From: Alphaproteobacteria bacterium
GTDB lineage: Bacteria; Pseudomonadota; Alphaproteobacteria; Caulobacterales; Aquidulcibacteraceae
Direction: 5' to 3'
Assembly: GCA_016124255.1 (NCBI GenBank)
Contig: WGOB01000040.1
Coordinates: forward strand, 1 to 44,100
DNA length: 44,100 bases
Positions 33,228 through 41,628 of this stretch are shown here, in pieces. Each line of letters begins with the position of its first letter. Within the stretch, counting starts at the first letter, position 1. Below the pieces are notes generated by a model. It saw nothing but the letters and a program-made list of their open reading frames with translations, searched no databases and was not told where the DNA came from. Both the position numbers and the translations under genes were made by a program.

Positions 33228-33545
33228 ATGATCCTCTCCACCACTTTTGACGTTCCGGGCCGCTCTATCGGCGCCATCGTCGGCCTGGCGCGCGGCAATG
33301 TGGTGCGGTCGCGCTTCATCGGGCGCGATATCGTGGCCGGCTTCCGCATGGTGATCGGGGGAGAAGTGCACGAATACACCAAGCTGCTCGCGGAGAGCCG
33401 CGAACAAGCGCTCGACCGCATGATGGACAACGCCAAGGCGATGGGCGCGGACGCCGTGGTCGGTCTGCGCTTTGAAACCACCGACGCCGCTGGCGGCCAG
33501 GCCACCGAAGTGCTCGCCTACGGCACCGCGGTGAAGTTGGCGTAG
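33228..33545 (+). CDS. YbjQ/UPF0145 family protein
   Basis: 105 residues, starting MILSTTFDVPGRSIG. ARGNVVRSRFIGRDI, then SREQALDRMMDNAKAMGADAVVGLRFETT identify the YbjQ heavy-metal-binding-like family, which forms pentamers. Function is unknown. GGAG precedes ATG 33228; a leftward extension to 33216 is not supported. The stop overlaps the convergent membrane protein by 28 bp. Confidence 0.9.
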   Translation: MILSTTFDVPGRSIGAIVGLARGNVVRSRFIGRDIVAGFRMVIGGEVHEYTKLLAESREQALDRMMDNAKAMGADAVVGLRFETTDAAGGQATEVLAYGTAVKLA

Positions 33546-34204
33546 CGCGTCTCGCCGCGCGCGAGGCGCCAGACGATCATCGCCATCACGCCCGCAGACA
33601 GATCCGGCGACGCGACATAGGCGGCGAGAAAGAGCACATGATGCGCCGCCGCATGGCGCACGGTGCCGCCGTCGCGAACGCCGAGGCGCCAGTCCGTCAG
33701 CCGCCGCATCCCCCAGTCGAACAGCATCGCCGCCGCCGCGAAGCCGAACACGAGCGGCGCGATCAGCGGCGCATGCGGCAGATCGAGGGGCAGGCCAAGC
33801 AGGAGGTGCGGGGCGGTGTAGGCCGCGACCGCAAGCGCCAGGACCGGCGTCGCAAAATAATGCGCGCGCTTGAGCCCGCGCTCGGCACGGCCGGCCACGC
33901 GCGCGAGACGTTGGCCTTCCTGCGCCGACCAGCCCGCGTCCGCCAGCACGCGCCAGACAAAGAACGCGCCGACCGCTGCGCCGAGGCCCCAGGCGACACC
34001 GACGATCAGCATCGCCAGCGCCGGGCCCGCGACGCCGCGCAGATCGAACGCCAGCGCGCCGCGCGCCAGCGCAAACGACAGCGCAGCCGCCGCACACAGC
34101 GCGGCAAGCGCCGGCGAGGCCAATCCTGCGGCAAGCGTGACGGCGGCCGCGAGCGGCGCCGCGATTGCGACGTCGCGACGATGGGGGAAGGCGAGCGCCG
34201 TCAT
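33518..34204 (-). CDS. Polytopic membrane protein, unknown function
   Basis: 228 residues with about five to six hydrophobic segments (roughly 12-35, 40-80, 118-140, 143-165, 185-215) separated by short basic loops (GQRLARVAGRAERGLKRAHYF). No catalytic motif. No relation recognised, though overall organisation is like small enzyme-less inner-membrane proteins of proteobacteria. It overlaps YbjQ at its 3' end and lies downstream of the secreted protein 34279-34926 on the same strand, 74 bp apart. Confidence 0.6.
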   Translation of the reverse strand: MTALAFPHRRDVAIAAPLAAAVTLAAGLASPALAALCAAAALSFALARGALAFDLRGVAGPALAMLIVGVAWGLGAAVGAFFVWRVLADAGWSAQEGQRLARVAGRAERGLKRAHYFATPVLALAVAAYTAPHLLLGLPLDLPHAPLIAPLVFGFAAAAMLFDWGMRRLTDWRLGVRDGGTVRHAAAHHVLFLAAYVASPDLSAGVMAMIVWRLARGETRYANFTAVP

Positions 34205-34278
34205 CGCCCAAAGCTCTGCGCGCGGCGCCGTGAAAGCCTCGTAAACGGCGCGCCGTCCGCGGGCGCGCCGTCACTGGA

Positions 34279-34926
34279 TCATTGCGCTTCCGGTTGCGCG
34301 GGCGTCGCCGAAGCCGCTGCGTCGAAGCTCGCGCGCCATTCGGCGTCGCGGCCGGTGGCGATCGAGCCGATCAGGCGGTCATAGGCCGCCACGTTCGGCT
34401 GCTCCTCGCCGGCCAGTTCCGGCCACACATGGCAAAAGGACTGGATCTCGATCCCCGGGCGGCCCTGGAGCGCGGCGTAGATCGCCAGCCCGCCGACCTG
34501 GAACTGCGCCCGCTGCACCGGCCAGAAGCCGCTTTCATCGACGCGCGTCTCAACCACGGTCGGCGTTTCGCTGGAGCCGGCGCGCCGGCCAGCGTCCGCA
34601 GCCAGCGCTTCCCAGCCGGAGGCGGCGATGGGCGTGGCGAACGCGCGGCGCACATCCGCTACGGAGCGATCGGCGAGGGTGTCGCGCTGGATCGAAAAGA
34701 TGTGGCAGAGGTCCGATCCGGTCGACGTCTGGACATAGAGCATGCCGGCCTGGGGTTCCCGCGGGTCGTTCGCGTCCCAGCCCGAATTGGGATAGGTGAA
34801 GCTCAGCCGGCCCTGGCCGTCGCTGAAGCCTCGCCCGGTTTGCGCCGCAGCGCCGCCCGTCACGGCGCCCGCGACCAACAGCGCCGCCGCCAGCGCGCCC
34901 GCGGCGGCCGTCGCGAATTTCCGCAT
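34279..34926 (-). CDS. Secreted/periplasmic protein, unknown function
   Basis: 215 residues. A signal peptide ends at GGAAAQ-T (about residue 29). The mature part has Gly/Asp-rich strands (GFSDGQGRLSFTYPNSGWD) and two cysteines (DLCHIF and SFCHVWPEL) that may pair. The C-terminus is Ala-rich. A coherent exported protein by signal peptide and codon use, but no family was recognised. Divergent from the SDR gene; a separate promoter is expected. Confidence 0.7.
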   Translation of the reverse strand: MRKFATAAAGALAAALLVAGAVTGGAAAQTGRGFSDGQGRLSFTYPNSGWDANDPREPQAGMLYVQTSTGSDLCHIFSIQRDTLADRSVADVRRAFATPIAASGWEALAADAGRRAGSSETPTVVETRVDESGFWPVQRAQFQVGGLAIYAALQGRPGIEIQSFCHVWPELAGEEQPNVAAYDRLIGSIATGRDAEWRASFDAAASATPAQPEAQ

Positions 34927-35072
34927 GTGTGTTCTCCTGCTGGGCCTTTGGCGGCCCTATGCTTGTCCCTGCAGCGCTGAATCTAGGCTGCGCGCCGCGC
35001 GTCGTCAAAGCGTCGGGACCGGGCGCCAATGAGGCCATTTCAGGGCTATAAGCCCCTCCGGGAGGATTACGC

Positions 35073-35945
35073 ATGAGCCTGAAGGGCAAGACCCTGTTCA
35101 TCACCGGCGCGAGCCGCGGCATCGGCCTTGCGATCGCGCTGCGCGCGGCGCGCGACGGCGCCAATGTCGCGATCGCGGCCAAGACCGCCGAACCGCACCC
35201 GAAGCTGCCCGGCACGATCTACACCGCCGCCGAAGAGATCGAAGCCGCGGGCGGGCAGGCGCTGCCGCTCATCGTCGACGTGCGCGACGAAGCCAATGTG
35301 CAGCAGGCCGTCGCCGATACGGTCGCGCGCTTCGGCGGGATCGACATCTGCGTCAACAACGCCTCCGCGATCCAGCTGACCGGCACGCTGCAGACGGACA
35401 TGAAGCGCTACGATCTCATGCATCAGATCAACACGCGCGGCACGTACGTCACGTCGCGCGCGTGCATCCCGCATCTGAAGCAGGCCGCCAATCCCCACGT
35501 GCTCAATCTTTCGCCCCCGCTCGACATGAGCGCCAAATGGTTCGCCGGCCACGTCGCCTACACGATGGCGAAGTTCGGCATGTCGATGTGCGTGCTCGGC
35601 ATGGCTGAGGAGTTTCGCGACGACGGCATTGCGTTCAACGCGCTCTGGCCGCGGACGGCGGTGGCGACCGCCGCGATCAAGAATGCGCTCGCCGGCGAGG
35701 AAGGCATGGCGCACTGCCGGACGCCCGACATCATGGCCGACGCCGCCTACGTGATTTTCAACCGCAGAAGCGCAGAGTGCACCGGCAATTTCTTCATCGA
35801 TGACGTCCTACTTTACGAGGCGGGCGAGCGCGATTTCGACAAATACCGCGTCGATCCGACGAAGGATCTGTTCCCCGATTTCTTCGTTCCCGACAGCGCG
35901 AAGCTTCCCTCCGGCGTCACGCTGGCGGCTGCGACAGCGTCGTGA
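35073..35945 (+). CDS. Short-chain dehydrogenase/reductase, HSDL2-like
   Basis: 290 residues. TGASRGIG (11-18) for NAD(P), the NNAS motif, Ser in NLSPP and the Tyr-x-x-x-Lys pair (YTMAK) are present, so it should be active. The longer-than-usual insertion TAEPHPKLPGTIYTAAEEIEA and the C-terminal SDR pattern without a SCP2 domain match the HSDL2 group; lipid or retinoid-like substrates are possible. GGGAGGA precedes ATG 35073. It overlaps the next gene by GTGA. Confidence 0.9.
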   Translation: MSLKGKTLFITGASRGIGLAIALRAARDGANVAIAAKTAEPHPKLPGTIYTAAEEIEAAGGQALPLIVDVRDEANVQQAVADTVARFGGIDICVNNASAIQLTGTLQTDMKRYDLMHQINTRGTYVTSRACIPHLKQAANPHVLNLSPPLDMSAKWFAGHVAYTMAKFGMSMCVLGMAEEFRDDGIAFNALWPRTAVATAAIKNALAGEEGMAHCRTPDIMADAAYVIFNRRSAECTGNFFIDDVLLYEAGERDFDKYRVDPTKDLFPDFFVPDSAKLPSGVTLAAATAS

Positions 35946-36397
35946 GTCGGCTTCCGCTGACCGGCGGCTGCTTGTGCGGCGCGCTGCGCTACGCGGTGCG
36001 GGAGCGGCCGTTTCTGCTCACCGCGTGCCATTGCCTCGACTGCCAGAAGCGCACGGGCAGCGCCTACAGCATGAACATGCAAGTGCGCGAAGCGGATTTC
36101 GCGATCGTCGCGGGCGCGCCTGTGGAGTCCGTGCAGCCGACGCCCAGCGGTTCGCACACGACGCATCTCTATTGCAGCGCGTGCTATGTACGCCTCGCAT
36201 CGAAGCCGAAGACGCGGCCAGGCCTCGTCAGTCTCCGCCCTGGCACGCTCGACGACACATCGTGGCTGACGCCGAACCTGCACCTCTATGCACGCAGCGC
36301 TCAGCCCGGCGCGATCCCGCCCGGCGCGTCGACGCATGCGACGATGCCGGAGGATTTCACACCGTACGTGAAAGCGTTCACCGCGGCGTGGCGCTAG
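35942..36397 (+). CDS. GFA family zinc-containing protein
   Basis: 151 residues from GTG 35942, overlapping the SDR stop (GTGA). The zinc-binding GFA core reads GGCLCGALRYAV (C10, C12) then TACHCLDCQKRTGS (C29, C31, C34) and YCSACY (C78, C81). Some GFA proteins were reported to bind glutathione and formaldehyde, but most are of unknown role. Tightly coupled within the run and 2 bp before the GNAT gene. Confidence 0.87.
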   Translation: MSRLPLTGGCLCGALRYAVRERPFLLTACHCLDCQKRTGSAYSMNMQVREADFAIVAGAPVESVQPTPSGSHTTHLYCSACYVRLASKPKTRPGLVSLRPGTLDDTSWLTPNLHLYARSAQPGAIPPGASTHATMPEDFTPYVKAFTAAWR

Positions 36398-36399
36398 CC

Positions 36400-37020
36400 A
36401 TGAGCGCGCCGCCAAAAACCCTGCTGCACGCCACGCCGGAGGAAGAGGCGGCGATCCGCGCCGCCGTGCGGGCCTCCGCAAACATGGCCTCGCCCACCGG
36501 CGAGCGCCGTCTCGCGCGCACAGAGGACGCAGCCGCGGCGGCCGCCTTCTTCGCCGACGACGCCGCCTCCGGCCCGATCTATGATCTGCCGCGTCCGTTC
36601 ACGCAGGCCAATGTCCGCGCCTGGATCGAAGGGCGCCTGGAGAGACATGCGGCCGGCGAAGCGGTGCTCACATTCGTCTACGACGGCGACGAGATCGTCT
36701 CCTACGCCGATGTCGCGATCTGGCCGCAGCATGCGTCCGGCGAACTCGCCGGCGCCGTCCGCGCTGATCGCCAGAATTCGGGGCAGGGCTCCGCCAATAT
36801 GCGCGACATGTTCGACTGGATGTTCGAGGACCTCGGCCTGCGCCTCATCTGCCTCACCGCCGCGCTCGACAACATCCGCTCGCAGCGCGGCATCGACGCC
36901 GCCGGCTTCACCCGCATGGGCGGGCGCGACGTCGTGCGCGCGGACGGCTCGATCCGCCAAAGCGTCTATTGGGAAATGACGCGCGATCAGTGGCGCGCGA
37001 GATGGAAGAGCGCCTCATGA
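36400..37020 (+). CDS. GNAT family N-acetyltransferase
   Basis: 206 residues from ATG 36400. The C-terminal half (about 70-195) carries the GNAT pattern: AVRADRQNSGQGSANMRDMF for acetyl-CoA binding, ICLTAALDNIRSQRGIDAAGF as motif B, and RQSVYWEMTRDQW at the end. The N-terminal 65 residues are Ala-rich and helical. Substrate unknown. It overlaps the next gene by ATGA, consistent with translational coupling. Confidence 0.85.
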   Translation: MSAPPKTLLHATPEEEAAIRAAVRASANMASPTGERRLARTEDAAAAAAFFADDAASGPIYDLPRPFTQANVRAWIEGRLERHAAGEAVLTFVYDGDEIVSYADVAIWPQHASGELAGAVRADRQNSGQGSANMRDMFDWMFEDLGLRLICLTAALDNIRSQRGIDAAGFTRMGGRDVVRADGSIRQSVYWEMTRDQWRARWKSAS

Positions 37021-37454
37021 GCGGCATGGCGACGGCGCTCGTCATCATTCTTCTCACGCTTGCGGCGCTGCATCTCTATTGGGGGCTCGGCGGGCGATGG
37101 CCCGGCAGGGACGAAGAGAGCCTAGTCGCCATGGTGGTCGGGCGCACCAGAAGCGGGCGCATGCCGAGCCTGCAGGCGTCCGCGCTCGTGGCGTTCGGGC
37201 TTGCGTTCGGCGCCTGGCTGGTGGCCGCCGATCGCGGCGGCCTCTCTCTCGGCGCGCCGTTTTCGCTGGTAAACGCGGGTTATTTCCTGATGGCGCTCGT
37301 CTTTGCGGTGCGCGGGATGATCACCTACGCGTTTCCCGCCGTCTTCGCCTACGCCAAGGGCACGCCGTTCGAGCGGCTCAACCGCCTCTATTATTCGCCG
37401 CTCTGCCTCTTCATCGCCTTCGGTCTGCTGACGGCGTCGCTGGGGCTGCTCTGA
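37017..37454 (+). CDS. DUF3995 family membrane protein
   Basis: 145 residues. Four hydrophobic segments with LHLYWGLGGRWPGRDEESL after the first match DUF3995. No functional residue is known. The ATG at 37017 overlaps the GNAT stop (ATGA). Inner membrane by composition. Confidence 0.83.
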   Translation: MSGMATALVIILLTLAALHLYWGLGGRWPGRDEESLVAMVVGRTRSGRMPSLQASALVAFGLAFGAWLVAADRGGLSLGAPFSLVNAGYFLMALVFAVRGMITYAFPAVFAYAKGTPFERLNRLYYSPLCLFIAFGLLTASLGLL

Positions 37455-37475
37455 TCATTCCTTGGGGACCACGCC

Positions 37476-37862
37476 ATGCCTGATTTCGACAATCCATCTT
37501 CCGTCCATGCGCCCGCCGGGCTCTACAGCCACGCCGCGACGGTGAAGGCGGGGGCGGAGATGCTTTTCATTTCCGGCCAGATCGGCATGCGGCCGGATGG
37601 ATCAACGCCATCGGGCGCTGCAGAACAGGCCGATCAGGTGTTCGCCAACATCATCGCCATTCTCGACGCGCATGGCATGGGGGCGCGCAACATCGTGAAG
37701 CTCACCACGTTCATGGTCGCGGGCGTCGACGGCGACGCCGTGCGCGCCGCGCGGCGCAAACATCTGGGCGATCATCGCCCCGCATCGACTGCGGTCTATA
37801 TTCCCGCGCTCGTCAGCCCGGACTACCTGGTGGAAGTCGAAGCGGTCGCCGCACGCGACTGA
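37476..37862 (+). CDS. Rid family protein lacking the RidA deaminase arginine
   Basis: 128 residues with the YjgF/YER057c fold: LFISGQIGMRPDG, QADQVFANIIAILDAHGMG and a C-terminal LVEVEAVAARD. The position of catalytic Arg105 (PARS-C/V in RidA) reads PAST-AV here, so imine deaminase activity is doubtful and it fits the uncharacterised Rid subgroups. Member of a plus-strand run, 18 bp before the HDAC gene. Confidence 0.88.
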   Translation: MPDFDNPSSVHAPAGLYSHAATVKAGAEMLFISGQIGMRPDGSTPSGAAEQADQVFANIIAILDAHGMGARNIVKLTTFMVAGVDGDAVRAARRKHLGDHRPASTAVYIPALVSPDYLVEVEAVAARD

Positions 37863-37880
37863 TGGGACTATATCACCGCC

Positions 37881-38801
37881 ATGCTTCTCTTCACCCATCC
37901 CGCCATGCTCGCGCACGCGCCGCCGCCCGGTCATCCCGAACGCCCGGCGCGCCTGGAGGCCGTCCTGCGCGGGCTTGAGCCGCTGGGCCTGCCTGTGCGG
38001 GATGCGCCGCTCGCCACGCGCGCGCAGGTCGAACGCGTGCACCCCAGGGGTCTCGTCGACGCCATGGAGGAGGCGTTTCCGAAACCTGGCGAAGGGCTCG
38101 CCGCGCTCGACGCGGACACGTTCCTCTCCGATGGCACGCGCGAAGCGGCGTGGCGTGCGGCCGGCGCCGTCGTCGCCGCGGTGGACGCGGTGACAGCCGG
38201 CGAAGACGCGCAGGCGTTCTGCGCCGTGCGTCCGCCCGGCCATCACGCCGAGCCGGCGCAGCCGATGGGCTTCTGCATCTTCAACAATGTCGCGGTCGGC
38301 GCATTGCACGCGTTGGAAGCGCACGGCCTCGCGCGCGTCGCGGTGATCGATTTCGACGTCCATCACGGCAACGGCACCCAGGCGACCGCGCAGAAGGATC
38401 CGCGGCTCTTCTTCGCCTCCACGCACCAATCGCCGCTCTATCCCGGCACCGGCCTCGCGCACGAACGCGGGCCCGCCGGCAACATCTTGAACGCGCCGCT
38501 GCCGCCTGGGGCCGGCTCAGCGGAGTGGCGCGCCGCCATGGAGCGCGAGGTGCTTCCAGCGCTTCATGATTTCGCGCCGGAGATGATTTTCGTTTCCGCC
38601 GGCTTCGACGCCCACGAGGCCGATCCGCTGGCCCAGATGCGCCTCACCGACGCCGATTACGCCTGGGCCGGGGAGCGGCTCTCGGCTGCGGCGTTAAGCC
38701 TTTGCGCGGGCAAGATTGTCTCCACCCTGGAAGGCGGATACGACTTGGGAGCGCTGACCCGCTCGACTCAGGCCTATGCGGGCGCGCTGACGCGCGCCTG
38801 A
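37881..38801 (+). CDS. Histone deacetylase family protein (zinc amidohydrolase)
   Basis: 306 residues of the arginase/deacetylase fold. RPPGHHAEPAQPMGFC and VIDFDVHHGNGTQ supply the catalytic dyad and zinc ligands, with SAGFDAHEADPL following. Bacterial members deacetylate polyamines or acetoin-related substrates. In alphaproteobacteria this gene commonly neighbours xseB, ispA and dxs, as here. No gene-specific promoter motif recognised. Confidence 0.93.
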   Translation: MLLFTHPAMLAHAPPPGHPERPARLEAVLRGLEPLGLPVRDAPLATRAQVERVHPRGLVDAMEEAFPKPGEGLAALDADTFLSDGTREAAWRAAGAVVAAVDAVTAGEDAQAFCAVRPPGHHAEPAQPMGFCIFNNVAVGALHALEAHGLARVAVIDFDVHHGNGTQATAQKDPRLFFASTHQSPLYPGTGLAHERGPAGNILNAPLPPGAGSAEWRAAMEREVLPALHDFAPEMIFVSAGFDAHEADPLAQMRLTDADYAWAGERLSAAALSLCAGKIVSTLEGGYDLGALTRSTQAYAGALTRA

Positions 38802-38843
38802 CGGGTTCGGGGAGGAGCCTGGGGCGTGCGCCGGGGACGGCGG

Positions 38844-39482
38844 ATGAGCGAACAAGACGCGGGATTGCGCGACCACCTCCTGGCCGCAGCGCCCGGCTGG
38901 ATCGTGCTCGCCCGTCACGGCAAGCCCAAGAGCGACCGCGCCGTCCGCATCGATTGGCGCGACTACGAGCACTGGTGGGCGGAATATGACCGCTCCGGGC
39001 TGATCGAGGATCAAAAGCCCCCCGAGCGGCTGCTCACCATCGCGTCCCAGGCCCACGTCATCTTCGCCTCGGTGCTGCCGCGCGCGATCGAGACCGCCGA
39101 GGCCGTCGCACAGGGCAGGGCGATCGTCCGGGACCCGGTGTTCGTGGAGGCGCCGATGCCGCCGCCCAAGCTCTGGGGCCGGCGCCGGCCCGACCATTGG
39201 GGCGTGTGGGCCCGGATCACCTGGTGGGCGGGGCTGCGCCACGGCGCGGAATCCCGCGCCCAGGCGGAGCTTCGGGCGGAAGCCGCCGCTGCGACCCTCG
39301 CCTCCCACGCCTTGCGCGGCGAGAACGTGCTCCTGTGCGGCCATGGCTGGTTCAACCGCATGATGCGCCCGGTGCTGCTGGCGCAGGGCTGGCGATGTGT
39401 GGAGGACCACGGAGACGATTACTGGACTTACCGGCGCTACGAGCGCCGGCGCCGGCCGCGCACGCTTCCCGCTGACGGGTGA
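38844..39482 (+). CDS. Histidine phosphatase (phosphoglycerate mutase-like) family protein
   Basis: 212 residues. The RHG motif (R24-H25-G26 in VLARHGKPK) and a second histidine in LLCGHGWFNR fit a branch-1 histidine phosphatase. The ATG at 38844 follows GGGGACGG; an upstream GTG at 38826 is a weaker alternative. A Trp-rich middle (WGVWARITWWAGL) is unusual. The substrate is unknown. It lies between HDAC and xseB. Confidence 0.85.
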   Translation: MSEQDAGLRDHLLAAAPGWIVLARHGKPKSDRAVRIDWRDYEHWWAEYDRSGLIEDQKPPERLLTIASQAHVIFASVLPRAIETAEAVAQGRAIVRDPVFVEAPMPPPKLWGRRRPDHWGVWARITWWAGLRHGAESRAQAELRAEAAAATLASHALRGENVLLCGHGWFNRMMRPVLLAQGWRCVEDHGDDYWTYRRYERRRRPRTLPADG

Positions 39483-39537
39483 CCGCGATTGTTCGCGCGC
39501 CTCCAGGGGCCTATTTTCACGGCCAAGGAGCGAGTCC

Positions 39538-39780
39538 ATGACCAACGAAGCCGATCCCGCCACGCTGTCCTATGAGCAGGCCGTGGCCGAGCTTGAGCGC
39601 ATCGTCCAGCACCTCGAACGCGGCGACGTCGCGCTTGAAGATTCGATCCGCCTCTACGCCCGCGGCGCGGCGCTGAAGACGCAGTGCGAAGCCAAGCTCA
39701 AGGACGCCCAGCTCAAGGTCGAGCAGATCGTCATGACCAGCGAAGGTCCCAAGCTCGAACCCGCAAAGCTCGACCGATGA
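39538..39780 (+). CDS. xseB: Exodeoxyribonuclease VII small subunit
   Basis: 80 residues: LSYEQAVAELERIVQHLERGDVALEDS and YARGAALKTQCEAKLKDAQLKVE are the conserved core. XseB binds XseA to make the single-strand nuclease; xseA is not in this window. AAGGAG precedes ATG 39538. It overlaps the next gene by ATGA. Confidence 0.96.
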   Translation: MTNEADPATLSYEQAVAELERIVQHLERGDVALEDSIRLYARGAALKTQCEAKLKDAQLKVEQIVMTSEGPKLEPAKLDR

Positions 39781-40145
39781 GCGCGCCGAAACAAGACGCG
39801 CCGCGGCCGTCGACGATTTCGTTCGACGATTTCCTCAAGGTCGACATCCGCCTCGGCACCATCGTGAAGGCGCAGGCGTTCGAAAACGCCAAGAAGGCGG
39901 CCTATCAGCTCTGGATCGATTTCGGCGAACCGCTCGGCGTCAAGAAGAGCTCCGCGCAGATCGTCAGGAATTACGCGCTCGGCGAATTGATCGGGCGCCG
40001 CGTCGCCGCCGTCGTGAACTTCGAGCCGAAGCAGATCGGGAAGTTCATGAGCGAGGTGCTGTGCCTCGGCTTCCCGGACCGCAACGGCGAGGTCGTCCTC
40101 GTCACCGTGGATCGCCCCGCGCCCAGCGGCGGGCGAATGTACTAG
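39777..40145 (+). CDS. CsaA-like tRNA-binding domain protein
   Basis: 122 residues: FDDFLKVDIRLGTIVKAQAF, the EMAP/tRNA-binding OB-fold, then VVNFEPKQIGKFMSEVLCLGF. CsaA proteins act as export chaperones or bind RNA. ATG 39777 overlaps the xseB stop; an upstream extension lies in the xseB frame-shifted sequence and is rejected. Usually xseB is followed by ispA; here this gene is first. Confidence 0.88.
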   Translation: MSAPKQDAPRPSTISFDDFLKVDIRLGTIVKAQAFENAKKAAYQLWIDFGEPLGVKKSSAQIVRNYALGELIGRRVAAVVNFEPKQIGKFMSEVLCLGFPDRNGEVVLVTVDRPAPSGGRMY

Positions 40146-40239
40146 AACGTGCGCGAAGGGGCGGGCATGGCGCGTTCATTCGCCATCTGCGAAATCCCTG
40201 GATGGAGGTTTGATCGGAGCGACGCAATAACGTGGCCCG

Positions 40240-41628
40240 CTAATTCCCTTGCATGATCTGCAGGCGGAGTTCCTGGGCCGTGCGCTGTTGCGCTTCCGCG
40301 GCTGCGGGGGCGTCGGACTCGGCGGGCGGCGGGGGATCCTCCGTCTGCGGCGTCAACAGAACCGGCCCGCCAGGCAGCGCGGGCTCGGGCGCAACGGGCG
40401 CCGCCGGGATCGGCTCATCGGCCACCGGCGCGGTCTCCAGCACGGCTGCAGTTTCTTCCGGCGTCTTCTCTTCTTCGAGCAGCGGGGGCGCCAGCCCCAG
40501 ATCGCGTTCGCGCTGGCGCAGCATCGCCATGCGGCCGCTGATCTCAGCTGAGTGGCGGGTCTCGGGGAATGACGCCAGGAACGATTGGTAGGCCTGCACG
40601 GTGTCGGTCTCGCGCGCGCGGCCGAGATAGTCGATCTCAAGGCCCTCTAGCGCCGCCTCTGCAGGCTGGCGATACTTGCCCGGCTCGCCGTCGAGGAACG
40701 CGCGCAGCGCCAGGGGATCGCTCTTGTCGAGACCTGACCAGCCGGCTTCGGCTGCAGCCGAGGTCCGTCCGGACTGGATCATCGAATAGCCGCCGATGCC
40801 GATGCCGGCGACGACCAGAAAGGTGACCACGCCGACGATCGCCAGCCGCATCGAGGATCCGCCGCGGGACTTTTCCTCTCCGCTTTGGCGGGCCTCGTAG
40901 TCATTATCGTAGCGACGCGGCGGCCGCGGTTCATAGCCGCTGCGGCCTTCTCCATACGCGCTGAATCTTGGTCCCTCGTCGGACGTCGGCTCATACTCGG
41001 TCCGTCGCGCCCGGCCGACATCGCTTGCGTCCGCGGCGCGTTCGAGCGCAGCCCAATCGGAAGCCGCTTCGCTGTGCGCCGGATCGTCCGGCGCAATCTC
41101 AGGCTCGACATAAGCCGGGGCTGGCTCAGGCGCGGGCCGGCGCGGGGGCGCGTAATGTGGCGCCGGCGGGGGCGGCGGCGGCTCAGGCTCGTAATCGCCG
41201 AACGCATCGAACGCGGCGGCCTCCTCGGCGGCGCGCGCGGCGTCCTCGTTCTCCTGGGCGGCGAGCAGCACGCCCTCGATCGCGGCCTTGAGGTTGAGCC
41301 AGCCGGCGAACGCGTCGTCGCCGCGCCAGCCTGTCAGATCAATCGAGGGATCGCCCCGGAAGAGTTCGGGCGCGGGGGTATTGTGCATCCGCGCATGGAT
41401 GAGCTTGCCGGCGCCGCGGGCGTGGCGGGCCTCGGCGACCAAGTCGGCGTTGCCGGCCGAGCGCGGCGACCAGAGCGCCACCGCGACCTCGGCGCCGCCC
41501 ATGGCGCCGCGCATCAGGCGCGGCGTCAGGTCCGTGGCGGTCTCGTGGCCGAGCGCGCGCAGCTTCGTCGCCAGCGCGTGCGCGGGCGCTGAATCCTGCT
41601 GGGCGTGGATGATCACGACCCCGGCCAT
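40240..41628 (-). CDS. TIR-like membrane protein with Pro-rich linker and extracytoplasmic C-terminal domain
   Basis: 462 residues. Residues 1-125 look like a divergent TIR fold: VVIIHAQQDSAPAHALATKL, EVAVALWSPRSAGNADLVAEA (Glu66 sits where NAD-cleaving TIR domains have their Glu, but the usual Trp is absent). A Pro/Glu/Ala-rich linker runs 145-255, including PEPPPPPPAPHYAPP. A single transmembrane helix (261-283) comes next, then helical repeats with LASFPETRHSAEISGRMAML, and an Ala/Pro-rich tail. The architecture mirrors the TIR protein at 19406-20806. The TIR call is moderate because BB-loop residues are not classic. Confidence 0.65.
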   Translation of the reverse strand: MAGVVIIHAQQDSAPAHALATKLRALGHETATDLTPRLMRGAMGGAEVAVALWSPRSAGNADLVAEARHARGAGKLIHARMHNTPAPELFRGDPSIDLTGWRGDDAFAGWLNLKAAIEGVLLAAQENEDAARAAEEAAAFDAFGDYEPEPPPPPPAPHYAPPRRPAPEPAPAYVEPEIAPDDPAHSEAASDWAALERAADASDVGRARRTEYEPTSDEGPRFSAYGEGRSGYEPRPPRRYDNDYEARQSGEEKSRGGSSMRLAIVGVVTFLVVAGIGIGGYSMIQSGRTSAAAEAGWSGLDKSDPLALRAFLDGEPGKYRQPAEAALEGLEIDYLGRARETDTVQAYQSFLASFPETRHSAEISGRMAMLRQRERDLGLAPPLLEEEKTPEETAAVLETAPVADEPIPAAPVAPEPALPGGPVLLTPQTEDPPPPAESDAPAAAEAQQRTAQELRLQIMQGN

